Source: a virus. From it: a stretch of DNA of 64,000 bases. The notes below the pieces were generated by a model. That model had not been told where the DNA came from and searched no databases. It was given only the letters and a program-made list of their open reading frames with translations. The DNA lies in the IMG/VR virus record IMGVR_UViG_3300050026_000261, positions 1 through 64,000 of that record. One strand, written 5' to 3'. The translations under genes and the position numbers were made by a program. Every line of letters starts with the position of its first letter. Within the stretch, counting starts at the first letter, position 1. Of this stretch, positions 40,580 through 48,411 are shown piece by piece.

Positions 40580-41986
40580 ATGCAACTTTCAAACGGGATG
40601 CACATCGGAAAACTTCCCCCGAGGATCGATCCACGCACACTGCAATTCAATAGATACCGCACCGGACTCCCGACGCCCCCGGATCAGATCGGCCACGAGA
40701 ACCTAATTGCCGCGGCAAATTGGGGGATGCTGGGCAACGGTCCCGACAACACTGTACAGCCCGGTTTTCAGGGCGCAGGCGATTGCGTTTTCGCCGGTGG
40801 CGATCACGAGACACTGCTTTGGACAACCGAGGGCGGCAACCCGGCTGAGTTCAACGGCAAAACAGCCATATCCGATTACTCCGCTGTGACCGGGTACGTG
40901 ATCGGCGACCCCAATACGGATGTGGGCACGGACGTTATAACTGCGCTCAACTACCGACGCAAGACCGGGCTGATCGACATATTAGGCAACCGGCATAAGA
41001 TCGGCGCTTACGTTGCTCTCGACGTGTCCAAGATCAATGCGGGCGATTTCTCCGAGTTCGACGAAGCTCTCTTTTTATTCGGCGCTGTGGCGATCGGTAT
41101 CCGGTTCCCGGCTTCGGCCATGACTCAGTTCGATAATGGTCAGCCGTGGGATGTGGTAGCGGATGATGGCGGGATCGAAGGCGGCCACTATATCCCTGCG
41201 GTCGAGAAATACCCCGACGGTACAAGCGATTGTGTTACCTGGGCGAAACCTCAGCGAGTAACGGCGGCATTCTGGAGCAAGTATGTCGACGAGGCGTATG
41301 CCATATTATCTCCGGAGATGCTGAGGCAAGACAAATCTCCAGAAGGCTTTGACCTGGCGCAGTTGCAGACGGATCTGGCCGAGATCGACAGCGCGAATAC
41401 GGCAGGCCCCGCGGTGACCGGCATAGATCCCAGCAGCGGCCAGGCAGGTAGCAGCGTGACCATTACCGGATCAGGGTTCACCGGGGCGACGCAGGTTCTG
41501 TTCGGCGGCGTGGCGGCTAATTTCAGCGTTGGCGACGACACAGCTATTACCGCTATTGTCCCGGCAGGAACCGGAACCGTTGATATTGCGGTATACGTTT
41601 CGAGCATCCAGAGCGCTACAGGCACAGCCGATCAGTTTACCTATGCGGTTACTCCTGATCCCAGCAAGCAGATCATCGGACAGGTAGGCAATCCTGTTCT
41701 CCAGGCCTTCGGCAAATCAATCACCATGGACGTGGCGCCCGTTCTTCTCGATATAGGGGGTGGGGGCCGGGTGATGGTTCCGGTCAGGTTCGATGCTGAG
41801 TCTCGCGGTGACCAGGTTGACTGGGATGAGGCGACCAAGACGTTCACGATCACACCCGCGGTCGATCCTGCTACCGCGGCAGAGTTGGAAACTACCAAGG
41901 CCACCCTTGCCACCACCCAGGCCAAGCTGGCCGATGTATTATCGCTGCTGGCGAAGGTGAAAACAGACTTGGGTTTTCCCGGATAG
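40580..41986 (+). CDS. Papain-like cysteine peptidase with IPT domain
   Basis: Protein of 468 residues. Residues about 45-260 look like a papain-fold peptidase: GAGDCVFAGGDHE with the candidate nucleophile Cys at about 68, GGHYIPAVEKYPDG with the His near 205, then TWAKPQRVTAAFWSKYVDEAYAI. Residues about 275-355 are an IPT/TIG domain (GIDPSSGQAGSSVTITGSGF). Residues about 365-430 resemble a copper-amine-oxidase N-terminal-like wall domain (GRVMVPVRFDAESRGDQVDWD), and a coiled coil ends it. It may cut peptide bridges or surface proteins at lysis. Confidence 0.7.
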   Translation: MQLSNGMHIGKLPPRIDPRTLQFNRYRTGLPTPPDQIGHENLIAAANWGMLGNGPDNTVQPGFQGAGDCVFAGGDHETLLWTTEGGNPAEFNGKTAISDYSAVTGYVIGDPNTDVGTDVITALNYRRKTGLIDILGNRHKIGAYVALDVSKINAGDFSEFDEALFLFGAVAIGIRFPASAMTQFDNGQPWDVVADDGGIEGGHYIPAVEKYPDGTSDCVTWAKPQRVTAAFWSKYVDEAYAILSPEMLRQDKSPEGFDLAQLQTDLAEIDSANTAGPAVTGIDPSSGQAGSSVTITGSGFTGATQVLFGGVAANFSVGDDTAITAIVPAGTGTVDIAVYVSSIQSATGTADQFTYAVTPDPSKQIIGQVGNPVLQAFGKSITMDVAPVLLDIGGGGRVMVPVRFDAESRGDQVDWDEATKTFTITPAVDPATAAELETTKATLATTQAKLADVLSLLAKVKTDLGFPG

Positions 41987-42003
41987 GGGGAAAGGAGAAT
42001 ATC

Positions 42004-42369
42004 ATGCAATTTAACAACCCTGTTTTTTGGCTAAGCGTCCTGGGCTATCTATACGGCATTGGAAAGCTGCTATACCCCGGGCTGGTCATTCCGAACTATG
42101 ACCTGAACGTGGTGGCAAACATCCTGGCCGGGGTCTTTGTTCTGGCTGGCTTGTGGACTGCGCACAAGCTGACCTGGGCGCAGGTCTGGGCATGGCTGGG
42201 TATCACCACGACACAGCCCAGCGCACAACCTGTAGGTGTACAGTACGCAAAGTACGCTGAGCCGATAAAACAGTTCACCACTGGCAAGAATGTCCTACCG
42301 GCGGCGAAGAAAACCTGCGACGAGCCGATTGTAGAATTGAACGATGCTCCGGACAAACCGGCAAAGTAA
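42004..42369 (+). CDS. Holin
   Basis: Protein of 121 residues. NPVFWLSVLGYLYGIGKLLYPG and ANILAGVFVLAGLWTAH give two membrane helices with the N-terminal NPxFW start seen in phi-LC3-like holins, followed by a soluble, charged tail. It lies last in the lysis cassette, just before the strong terminator. ATG 42004 behind AAAGGAG. Confidence 0.78.
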   Translation: MQFNNPVFWLSVLGYLYGIGKLLYPGLVIPNYDLNVVANILAGVFVLAGLWTAHKLTWAQVWAWLGITTTQPSAQPVGVQYAKYAEPIKQFTTGKNVLPAAKKTCDEPIVELNDAPDKPAK

Positions 42370-42426
42370 ATAACTCCGTAAAACATAAGAGGTCCCGGCG
42401 TGAGTCTCCGGGATCATTCCTCCTGC

Positions 42427-42462
42427 GCCCCCTGTCCCTAATCGGGATGGGGGGCTTTTTTT
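42427..42462 (+). terminator. Strong terminator ending the late operon
   Basis: GCCCCCTGTCCC (42427-42438) pairs with GGGATGGGGGGC (42444-42455), a 12-bp stem with two G-U pairs and loop TAATC, followed by seven T. It also separates the late operon from the convergent minus-strand gene. Confidence 0.92.
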
Positions 42463-42475
42463 ATTTTGTGGGCAA

Positions 42476-43057
42476 TTAATCATCGCTGCGATGGTATCGG
42501 CGCACCTGCGCCATAGCCGTCTTGCGGTTGCGGGAGAGATGAAAATCGCAGGTGCCGATCAACTGCTTACGGTTGGTTGGCTCTACCCAAAAGAGTCCCT
42601 CGAACTGCTTATTAGTGGCGTAGTAGGTGCCCTTGTCCTGCCCAACACACGTCCAGAACCATCCGCCTTCAGGGTAGGACTCAAAAGTCTCGAAGAATTT
42701 CGGTCGACCACCCAGCTTGCCGTTGCTGCGGCTGGCAGCAGCCTTCTTGGCGGTGCGGATGGAACCGAGGGCGGCGGCAGCGGTATGAATCTCCTCTTCG
42801 TGTGTTTTCACCTTGGCTGCACAAATGTCGATCAGCTGGTTCGCAGCCTCTGTCGGAGATACGTCGAGCTTGTATTCGTCGATGATTTCCTGGATGTGGT
42901 CAATGTCCTCGACCGCCAAGCCATGGATGTCGGTCTGCTCGATACAGTCATAGGAGTCCCAAGATTGCATGATGGCATCAACCACCGCATCCAACTGCTG
43001 CTCATCGGTTGCACCGACATTACAGCAACGTAGCTGAAAGCCCACCGCTTTAGCCAT
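42476..43057 (-). CDS. Minus-strand hypothetical protein with IS-derived start
   Basis: Unrecognised protein of up to 193 residues. The first third is acidic and helical (DIDHIQEIIDEYKLDVSPTE). The middle has AAASRSNGKLGGRPK, a basic motif common in small phage and mobile-element regulators, and the C-terminus is mixed (WFWTCVGQDKGTYYATNKQF). The apparent ATG at 43057 and the first 11 codons lie inside the IS200/IS605 left end, whose border is at 43023/43024. The gene's original start was displaced or truncated by the insertion; no clear alternative start is seen. Confidence 0.6.
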   Translation of the reverse strand: MAKAVGFQLRCCNVGATDEQQLDAVVDAIMQSWDSYDCIEQTDIHGLAVEDIDHIQEIIDEYKLDVSPTEAANQLIDICAAKVKTHEEEIHTAAAALGSIRTAKKAAASRSNGKLGGRPKFFETFESYPEGGWFWTCVGQDKGTYYATNKQFEGLFWVEPTNRKQLIGTCDFHLSRNRKTAMAQVRRYHRSDD

Positions 43058-43134
43058 GGGATGAAAGCGGCTTTAGTCATTTTTATCTTTCGAACCCCAT
43101 TGCAGTTAGAGTTAATAACTGATACTATATTCTT

Positions 43135-43533
43135 ATGGGACAAGAATATAGAAGAACGCAAACTACAGTATCATTAATCAAATATCATTTTGTTTTCTGC
43201 CCCCGATACAGGCGCAAAGCATTAGTGGGAGAGGCCGAGAAGCGATTTAGGGAAATCCTGAAAAATGTTTGCGAGGAGAATGCATTCATCATCGTAGCCC
43301 AAGAAGTAATGCCTGACCACGTCCACTTATTTCTCAATACCTTGCCGTCGATCAGCCCCTCGGACATTATGGCAAAAGTGAAGGGAGTGACATCAAGAGA
43401 GTTACGGCGGGAATTCAAGCACCTGCAGCACTTGCCAAGCCTATGGACACGTTCATTCTTCTGCTCTACGGCAGGAAACGTATCCAGCGAAACCGTAGCC
43501 CGGTACATTGCTGAACAAAAGAAAAGGGGGTGA
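43135..43533 (+). CDS. tnpA: IS200-type Y1 transposase TnpA
   Basis: Protein of 132 residues with the HUH motif in VMPDHVHLFLNTLP near 60 and a C-terminal SSETVARYIAEQ helix bearing the catalytic Tyr. It cuts and joins single-stranded DNA at the TTAC and TCAA borders guided by end hairpins. Full length with no visible damage. Confidence 0.95.
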   Translation: MGQEYRRTQTTVSLIKYHFVFCPRYRRKALVGEAEKRFREILKNVCEENAFIIVAQEVMPDHVHLFLNTLPSISPSDIMAKVKGVTSRELRREFKHLQHLPSLWTRSFFCSTAGNVSSETVARYIAEQKKRG

Positions 43534-43537
43534 TAAG

Positions 43538-44635
43538 GTGCAAATCACAGTACAAGCTAAAATCACTCCAAACCAAGAGCAGCGTTATTTGCTAGATTCA
43601 ACCATGAAAGAATACATCAGTCTCGTCAATCGGATCGTTTCAGAATACATAATCGCTGAAAAGGACATGAAGTATACAACAAGAGACCTGGTTGCCACAC
43701 TACCAAGCGCAGTCAAAAACCAGGCCATTCAGGACGCTAAAAGTGTTTTCAAGAAATACACCAAGAACCTCAAGGCAAATACCAAAAGGCCGCCCGACCA
43801 ACAGAAAAAGATTAAAATACCCATTCTCAAAAAGCCCGTTGCGATTTGGAACAACCAGAACTATAACGTCAAAGGTGATATAGTCTCATTCCCGGTTATC
43901 ATCGAAGAAAAGTCAAAGCGCATCGAACTCAAGGTGATCATGACCGAATATCAAAAACAGCTTTTAGGTAACAGATTGGGCAGCCTCAGAATCACCCAAA
44001 AGTCCGGCAAATACATGGCGCAAATCGCTGTACAGGCGAAAGAGATTCCGGCAGCAGCCGGGCAGCCAATGGGCGTGGACCTTGGACTCAAAATCCCGGC
44101 TGTAGCCGTTGTAGATGGTGGTAAAACCAGATTTTTCGGCAATGGCCGTCAAAACAAATTCGTTAAACGTAAACACCGGTCAGCTAGACGCAAGCTAGGC
44201 AAACTCAAAAAATTAACGGCCATCCGAAGGCGTGACAACAAGGAACAGCGCTGGATGAAAGATACTGACCACAAAATCAGTCGCCAAATCATCAATTATG
44301 CCAAAGACAACCATGTGGCGACCATTCGCCTGGAAAAACTTTCTGGCATCCGCCAGACGGCAAGAAAAAGCCGTAAAAACGAAAAGAACCTGCATAGCTG
44401 GTCGTTCTATCGGTTGGCCCAGTACATCGAATACAAAGCAATTCTGGCAGGAATGAAGATAGAATATGTTGACCCGAAATATACCAGCCAGAAATGCCCT
44501 GTTTGCGGCGAACGGAATAAGGCCAACGATAGAATGTACAAATGTAGTTGCGGATTTAAAGGCCACCGGGATATTGTGGGAGCCTTGAATATCATATCTG
44601 CAACTGTGATAGATGGTAACAGTCTATCAGCCTAG
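43538..44635 (+). CDS. tnpB: RNA-guided nuclease TnpB
   Basis: Protein of 365 residues. The RuvC-like core is complete: GVDLGLKIPAVAV with the first Asp, TIRLEKLSGI with the Glu and GHRDIVGALN with the last Asp. The zinc finger has CPVCG then CSCG. GTG 43538 follows AGGGGGTGAT and gives the standard MQITVQAKITP start; the frame is open upstream but inside tnpA. It uses the omega RNA to cut donor joints next to the TTAC motif and so promotes retention. Confidence 0.93.
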   Translation: MQITVQAKITPNQEQRYLLDSTMKEYISLVNRIVSEYIIAEKDMKYTTRDLVATLPSAVKNQAIQDAKSVFKKYTKNLKANTKRPPDQQKKIKIPILKKPVAIWNNQNYNVKGDIVSFPVIIEEKSKRIELKVIMTEYQKQLLGNRLGSLRITQKSGKYMAQIAVQAKEIPAAAGQPMGVDLGLKIPAVAVVDGGKTRFFGNGRQNKFVKRKHRSARRKLGKLKKLTAIRRRDNKEQRWMKDTDHKISRQIINYAKDNHVATIRLEKLSGIRQTARKSRKNEKNLHSWSFYRLAQYIEYKAILAGMKIEYVDPKYTSQKCPVCGERNKANDRMYKCSCGFKGHRDIVGALNIISATVIDGNSLSA

Positions 44636-44781
44636 AGTGCCAGAGGCACTGCTCTAGGACGGGCTGATGGCACAGCCCTTAACTTGGGGTCATACTCCGA
44701 TAGTAGAAATGCGCTTCGGTTTAATCACCCAAGAATCCCATGGCTTTAGCCGTGTGGAGTGTCAATGCTTTGGTGAGACCT
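44636..44781 (+). ncRNA. TnpB omega RNA with guide
   Basis: The right end after tnpB folds into AGTGCC/GGCACT (44636-44650), GGGCTG/CAGCCC (44661-44678) and a terminal hairpin, the usual reRNA scaffold. About 16 bases after TCAA 44765 (TGCTTTGGTGAGACCT) would be the guide, matching the right flank of the insertion site. Ends are estimated; transcription is inferred. Confidence 0.65.
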
Positions 44782-44869
44782 ATTTATTCAAGGACACAGG
44801 ACTTCGGACAGATCAAGCATCCAGCGTTTAAGCCAGGTTGCGGTGGCCGGAAGAGAGGAGCGATAGCAC

Positions 44870-45523
44870 GTGAATCAGATCCAACCGCTCGATGAACTCG
44901 GCGTGACAGAAAAGAGTGGTATCCCGGTTGTGAGCAGCCGGAGCGTGGCAGAAACATTTAATAAGCGACATGCCCACGTACTCAGAGCAATTGATAACTG
45001 CGAATGTAGCAATGAATTTAGAGAATCCAATTTTGGGGTTTCTTATTACCGAGAAGGCAAGGGCAAATATAAAGAATATCTGCTGACCAAAGATGGTTTT
45101 GCTTTTACCGTCATGGGTTTTACTGGCAAAAAGGCTGCTCGGTTCAAAGAAGACTACATCAACAGCTTTAACCAAATGGAAACCTTCATCAAAAACCTTT
45201 ACGAAGCTAAAGCAGATTTCCCCGAATTCACTCAGGCGATCATGATGACTCACGAAGAACCTAAGCATTACCACTTCTCAAACGAACTCGACATGATCAA
45301 CAGAATCGTGCTAGGGATGTCAACAAAGCAGTTCAAAGAAGTCCACCAAATAGATAGCAAGGTTCATTCTATCCGCCCTTACCTGTCAGCGAAGCAAATT
45401 GATGCAATAAGGGCGCTTCAGAGAACGGACATCGGGTTAATTATGGCCATCCCTGATTTTCAGGGGCGAAAGCATGCCCTGACAGATTATCACCGCCGCC
45501 GATCAGCAATAGCCATCGCATGA
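44870..45523 (+). CDS. Rha-family phage antirepressor
   Basis: Protein of 217 residues. Residues 15-105 match the pRha regulatory domain: VVSSRSVAETFNKRHAHVLRAIDN, YYREGKGKYKEYLLTKDGFAFTVMGFTGKKAARFKEDYI, FNQME. The C-terminal 80 residues are a helical domain of the type attached to antirepressors. Rha proteins interfere with phage and host regulation. GTG 44870 follows AGAGAGGAG. It begins the early operon downstream of the IS, and the stop overlaps the next small start (TGATG). Confidence 0.9.
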   Translation: MNQIQPLDELGVTEKSGIPVVSSRSVAETFNKRHAHVLRAIDNCECSNEFRESNFGVSYYREGKGKYKEYLLTKDGFAFTVMGFTGKKAARFKEDYINSFNQMETFIKNLYEAKADFPEFTQAIMMTHEEPKHYHFSNELDMINRIVLGMSTKQFKEVHQIDSKVHSIRPYLSAKQIDAIRALQRTDIGLIMAIPDFQGRKHALTDYHRRRSAIAIA

Positions 45524-45603
45524 TGCTTGAGAAGCTGATCGTCTTCCTCTGCTGCATCTACGGTATGACCGAGTCTGTATACTGCAAAGTCTTCGAAAGG
45601 TAG
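45523..45603 (+). CDS. Tiny hydrophobic peptide coupled to Rha gene
   Basis: 26-residue frame starting at ATG 45523 that overlaps the Rha stop (TGATG). Hydrophobic core LIVFLCCIYG could be membrane-seeking. Coupling to the antirepressor is the main support. Confidence 0.4.
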   Translation: MLEKLIVFLCCIYGMTESVYCKVFER

Positions 45604-45611
45604 GTGATTCG

Positions 45612-45701
45612 ATGCTCCGTTGGCTCCTGTCCATATTTCATAAAGACTCCAAATTGTCAAAGACCGCACGTTTTATCCTGGCAAATAAAACGATCCGCTA
45701 A
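45612..45701 (+). CDS. Tiny basic peptide
   Basis: 29-residue frame (LRWLLSIFHKDSKLS then basic) beginning ATG 45612 behind AAGGTAGGTGATT, 8 bases after the preceding stop. Amphipathic. Coding supported only by ribosome site and packing. Confidence 0.4.
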   Translation: MLRWLLSIFHKDSKLSKTARFILANKTIR

Positions 45702-45749
45702 ATCTATCCCCTGCCGCCACAAATATAACAGAAAGGAGTTGCGCAAAAC

Positions 45750-45995
45750 ATGCAAAGAAAAGCGAGTTTTCCAATCAAGAACCTGCAACAGTTTATGCGG
45801 CTTGCCCGGTTGGCGGCAGGGTACAGCACACAGACAGCAGCAGCAATGCAGATTCCAGTTAGCGTGAGGGCGCTACAGTATTACGAATCAGGCCAAATTA
45901 GACCAGGCGAGGGCATAGTTGAGGCAATGGCACGAGCTTATCGGGTGCCTGATCTCCTGGATTACTACTTCGAAGAAAGGGGGAGGGCGGCTTGA
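45750..45995 (+). CDS. Cro/C1-type HTH regulator
   Basis: Protein of 81 residues with one XRE helix-turn-helix: LQQFMRLARLAAGYSTQTAAAMQIPVSVRALQYYESGQIRPGEGIVEAMARAYRV. This is the standard five-helix repressor fold without an oligomerisation domain. It could act as a Cro-like or early regulator. ATG 45750 behind AAAGGAG. Its stop overlaps the next start (TTGA). Confidence 0.85.
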   Translation: MQRKASFPIKNLQQFMRLARLAAGYSTQTAAAMQIPVSVRALQYYESGQIRPGEGIVEAMARAYRVPDLLDYYFEERGRAA

Positions 45996-46165
45996 GTTTG
46001 GTTGGCTACGTAGGCACGAATTATGGTTTTGGGCTGGCCTGCCGGGAGATCAGGAAGCAGAGGATGGCCGGGCAGCTAATGACGGTCAAAGAGATGCGGC
46101 GGATATATCGCAAGGCAAAGATGATGGACATCCGGCATCAATACAATCCGCAGCCAGCGGCATAA
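45992..46165 (+). CDS. Small basic protein coupled to HTH regulator
   Basis: 57-residue frame starting TTG 45992, overlapping the HTH stop, behind AAGGGGGAGGG. It is rich in Arg/Lys/Met (REIRKQRMAGQLMTVKEMRRIYRKAK), so it may bind nucleic acid. Not recognised. A longer frame in another phase covers the same bases but lacks a ribosome site. Confidence 0.55.
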   Translation: MSLVGYVGTNYGFGLACREIRKQRMAGQLMTVKEMRRIYRKAKMMDIRHQYNPQPAA

Positions 46166-46206
46166 AAATAGACGCCTTTGCTGAGGCGCCCAGGGGGTAA
46201 ACCACT

Positions 46207-46602
46207 ATGGCTAGTATGCTATCACAAAATGATACACAAGTCAATTCCATCCCCATCCAGGAGCACCACCTGCGCCTCGATACCATCGAGGCCGCGGCCA
46301 AAGCTTATTTCCGAGCACCAACACCGCAGATCAAACAGGAATTCCTTGATGTCATCGGCTTCGTGCTGCCGGAGGGCTATACAAAATACGCCACCATGAC
46401 CGGGTTGATTGTTGAGCGATTTTGCACAGTTGTCACCATCAGGGTCGAAAAATCCAGCGAATCAGGGCTATGCCCATATTGTGGTAGCGACATCCTGAAA
46501 GCGCGGTTGTGCAACCAGATGAAGGGGCAGCGATGGGTTGAATCCGTGGTGTATTGCGAGTGTGGGAAGTTCAGCCGGATATTGGAGCGGAGGGCGATCT
46601 AA
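46207..46602 (+). CDS. Zinc-ribbon hypothetical protein
   Basis: Unrecognised protein of 131 residues with a helical N-terminus (LDTIEAAAKAYFRAPTPQIKQEF) and a C-terminal ribbon CPYCG ... CECG. The stop overlaps the next ATG (TAATG). Located in the early operon; function unknown. Confidence 0.65.
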   Translation: MASMLSQNDTQVNSIPIQEHHLRLDTIEAAAKAYFRAPTPQIKQEFLDVIGFVLPEGYTKYATMTGLIVERFCTVVTIRVEKSSESGLCPYCGSDILKARLCNQMKGQRWVESVVYCECGKFSRILERRAI

Positions 46603-46907
46603 TGTCGGCGCTGTGGGATTACGTTGACTACATGGGATCGATAGGGACCGCTTCGCCCCCCAAGCCGATCAAAGGCCTCTGCTCATCCTGTCCTAGCTGT
46701 AATTACAAAGGGGAACCGTGTAATCACCCGGATTACGCAATATCAGCAGTGACGATTCAAATGAATGACAGGTGTTGGTTACGGAAAGGAGCGAAACCTA
46801 ATTGGCAAAATCTCAGCCCGTACCCGAATCCCTTTATCAATTGGCGACTAAATACAGAAATCTCAGGGATACCAAATCCCTATTCGAAACAAAACTCAAG
46901 CAACTAA
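46602..46907 (+). CDS. Cys-rich small early protein
   Basis: 101-residue protein with LCSSCPSCNYKGEPCNHPDY and DRCW, a metal-binding cluster. It overlaps the next gene by 106 bases in another frame, and its last 30 residues (NPYSKQNSSN end) lie wholly in that overlap and look non-conserved. ATG start overlapping the preceding stop. Confidence 0.6.
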   Translation: MSALWDYVDYMGSIGTASPPKPIKGLCSSCPSCNYKGEPCNHPDYAISAVTIQMNDRCWLRKGAKPNWQNLSPYPNPFINWRLNTEISGIPNPYSKQNSSN

Positions 46908-47263
46908 ATCTGCAGCTTGAAATAGCAGAAATGGAACTGTCCGACATGATGATCTCCACGGAGATCGGCAAATTTACGCATACCAGCATGGAAGGCCCGG
47001 CAACGATATACCTTTCTACCAAGCTACACGCCAGTTGCCTGGCGGCCAAACGGCACGATTTACGGCTCTACCTGATGAGCGAGGGGAAGATCGAACTACT
47101 GGTGGACACAGTGGACGACAAGGCGCTCACCAAGTACGTCAAAGAACTGTTGGATCAGGCCGATGAGTTGGATCCAGGTTTGAGTGAATGCATCACAGTG
47201 TTCGAGCGACCATCAGTGAATATCAGAAAACAAAATTCTAAGGAGGCAAAATCAGATGAATAA
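46802..47263 (+). CDS. Coiled-coil hypothetical phage protein
   Basis: Protein of 153 residues. Residues 10-50 form a coiled coil (LATKYRNLRDTKSLFETKLKQ), followed by an alpha-beta region with IGKFTHTSMEGPATIYLST and LVDTVDDKALTKYVKELL. It lies upstream of the Cys-rich protein at 47256 and may be part of a recombination set. TTG 46802 behind GGAAAGGAGCG. Family not recognised. Confidence 0.65.
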   Translation: MAKSQPVPESLYQLATKYRNLRDTKSLFETKLKQLNLQLEIAEMELSDMMISTEIGKFTHTSMEGPATIYLSTKLHASCLAAKRHDLRLYLMSEGKIELLVDTVDDKALTKYVKELLDQADELDPGLSECITVFERPSVNIRKQNSKEAKSDE

Positions 47264-48164
47264 GGCAGAACAGACGGCAGTGGCAAAGGTTGAGGAAGCC
47301 AACACTCAGGTAGTAGTAGTGGAGAAGAAGATCGGCGGGTATCCGGTGGCAATATTCACTGTTCCGGAAGTCCCAGAACTGTCCGAGGAGCAGAAAGCCG
47401 ATATGGTCGAGGATATGGACGGGCTGACCATTCAGTTTGACAGGGTGAAGATTCCTTCCGGGGGCGGTATTGCCTGGGAACTGCCTGCCGAAGAGGGCAA
47501 GGATTCTGAGGTCTCCAAGGAGATCGTCGGCGTGATCGTCGACCACCACAAGTGCAACGCCTACTACGCCGGCACATATGGTGATGGCGGCACGAACAAA
47601 CCGCCGGACTGCAGTTCGATGGACGCCGTTACCGGCTACGACCAGCACGGAGAGGCCCGCTCTTGCGCCACCTGCCCCTTCAACCAGTTCGGCAGCGATC
47701 CCCGTGGTGGCAACGGCAAGGCATGCAAGAACATGCACCGTGTCTACCTGCTCAAAGATGGCGACGATGCAGCATTTCCCTGGCTGATCACCATCCCGCC
47801 CACTTCAGTCCGCAACTTCGCAAACTGGATGGGCAAGCGGGTTGTCTCCCATGCGCTACGCTCGTTCGACGTGATCACCAAATTGACCCTGAGCAAGGCG
47901 GAGAGCGTCGACAAGATCACCTATTCGCAGGTCAATTTCTCGGTAGCGGGGGCGCTGAATCCCTCTTTGCGGAATGGCATGCGGGCATACTCCCAGTCTA
48001 TCAAGGGAATCACCCGGCAGTTGAGGCTCAGTACCGCCGACTACAACGCCACCGGGGAGTCGGATGACAACGTGAGCTACCCGGAGCCGGGCGCAGAGGA
48101 TAAGCCCACGGTTGAGGTGTACAAGGGACCTGTTGCAAATCTGCCCGACGAACCCAATTTCTAG
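47256..48164 (+). CDS. Conserved phage protein, possible ssDNA-binding role
   Basis: Protein of 302 residues with a conserved Cys motif: PPDCSSMDAVTGY, SCATCPFNQFGSD and NGKACKNMHRVYLL, then IPPTSVRNFANWMGK and an acidic C-terminal tail. This C..C-CP..QFGS..GKACKN layout recurs in Firmicute and actinobacterial phages, and similar proteins lie in replication or recombination modules. An acidic tail and central beta domain would suit a single-strand-binding function, but I cannot confirm it. ATG 47256 overlaps the previous stop. Confidence 0.65.
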   Translation: MNKAEQTAVAKVEEANTQVVVVEKKIGGYPVAIFTVPEVPELSEEQKADMVEDMDGLTIQFDRVKIPSGGGIAWELPAEEGKDSEVSKEIVGVIVDHHKCNAYYAGTYGDGGTNKPPDCSSMDAVTGYDQHGEARSCATCPFNQFGSDPRGGNGKACKNMHRVYLLKDGDDAAFPWLITIPPTSVRNFANWMGKRVVSHALRSFDVITKLTLSKAESVDKITYSQVNFSVAGALNPSLRNGMRAYSQSIKGITRQLRLSTADYNATGESDDNVSYPEPGAEDKPTVEVYKGPVANLPDEPNF

Positions 48165-48177
48165 CAAAATCAAAATT

Positions 48178-48262
48178 GCCAGGGGGCGCTCAGCGGGATG
48201 GTAGCGGGCACGAACCAGGCCTGCGAGGACAGGGTAGCGGGAACCCTGGGGCGCCCCTAGGC
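48178..48262 (+). ncRNA. Structured non-coding element with twin AGCGGG hairpins
   Basis: GCC-A-GGGGGCGC (48178-48189) pairs with GCGCCCC-TA-GGC (48251-48262). Inside are two hairpins: TGGT/ACCA (48199-48217) and CAGGGT/ACCCTG (48230-48248), both with loops beginning AGCGGG. The duplicated loop suggests a bound protein or metabolite. No known RNA family recognised. Confidence 0.55.
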
Positions 48263-48280
48263 AAATATTTACTGATAAGA

Positions 48281-48411
48281 GGGGGTGATTGCTCTCACGA
48301 AGGCGCTAGATCCTCACCTTCTCAATTAGACAAACACCGAAAGGGGTGAGTACCATGCGGCGGATCGTCGGCTGGTACCCGGCTAAAACCGCCTGAGAGC
48401 ACAGTAACCCC
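48281..48411 (+). ncRNA. Second structured element with 13-codon frame
   Basis: GGGGGTGATTGCTCTCA (48281-48297) pairs with TGAGAGCACAGTAACCCC (48394-48411), perfect over TGCTCTCA. Inside, CTCACC/GGTGAG (48313-48350) and GTACCA/TGGTAC (48350-48378) form two further hairpins. A 13-codon frame (48355-48396, MRRIVGWYPAKTA) starts behind AAAGGGGTGAG, so a leader peptide is possible. An isolated GGGGCCT/AGGCCCC hairpin follows at 48470-48496. The 388-base gap 48165-48552 holds nothing else clear. Confidence 0.5.

Larger units (their letters stand above)
43024..44765 (+). mobile_element. IS200/IS605-family element (tnpA, tnpB, omega RNA)
   Basis: TTAC at 43020-43023 precedes the left end and TCAA (44762-44765) closes the right end, the tetranucleotide pair known for IS608-type elements. 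A left-end hairpin CCGCTTT/AAAGCGG (43045-43070) begins 21 bases from the border, and imperfect hairpins lie near 44740-44758. There is no target duplication, as expected for single-strand transposition. Both genes are intact, so the element looks recent and possibly active. Borders are inferred from motifs. Confidence 0.8.

Noticed and set aside
42491-43033. Plus-strand frame of 180 codons opposite the minus-strand gene at 42476
   Set aside because: Its sequence has no conserved features, it starts inside a terminator region and ends inside the IS; the minus-strand frame has a more protein-like composition.
43024-44765. TnpB as an anti-phage or phage-encoded defence nuclease
   Set aside because: It sits with tnpA inside clear IS borders, so ordinary transposon function explains it.
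44766-44869. C-terminal fragment of a gene interrupted by the IS (open frame to TAA at about 44829)
   Set aside because: The frame gives about 20 residues with no recognisable similarity and does not join convincingly with sequence left of the element.
45919-46200. 93-codon frame over the small gene at 45992
   Set aside because: No ribosome site; the TTG frame at 45992 is coupled to the HTH stop and has a strong site.
47238-47738. Minus-strand 166-codon frame overlapping the gene at 47256
   Set aside because: Val/Ala-rich antisense shadow of a strongly supported gene.
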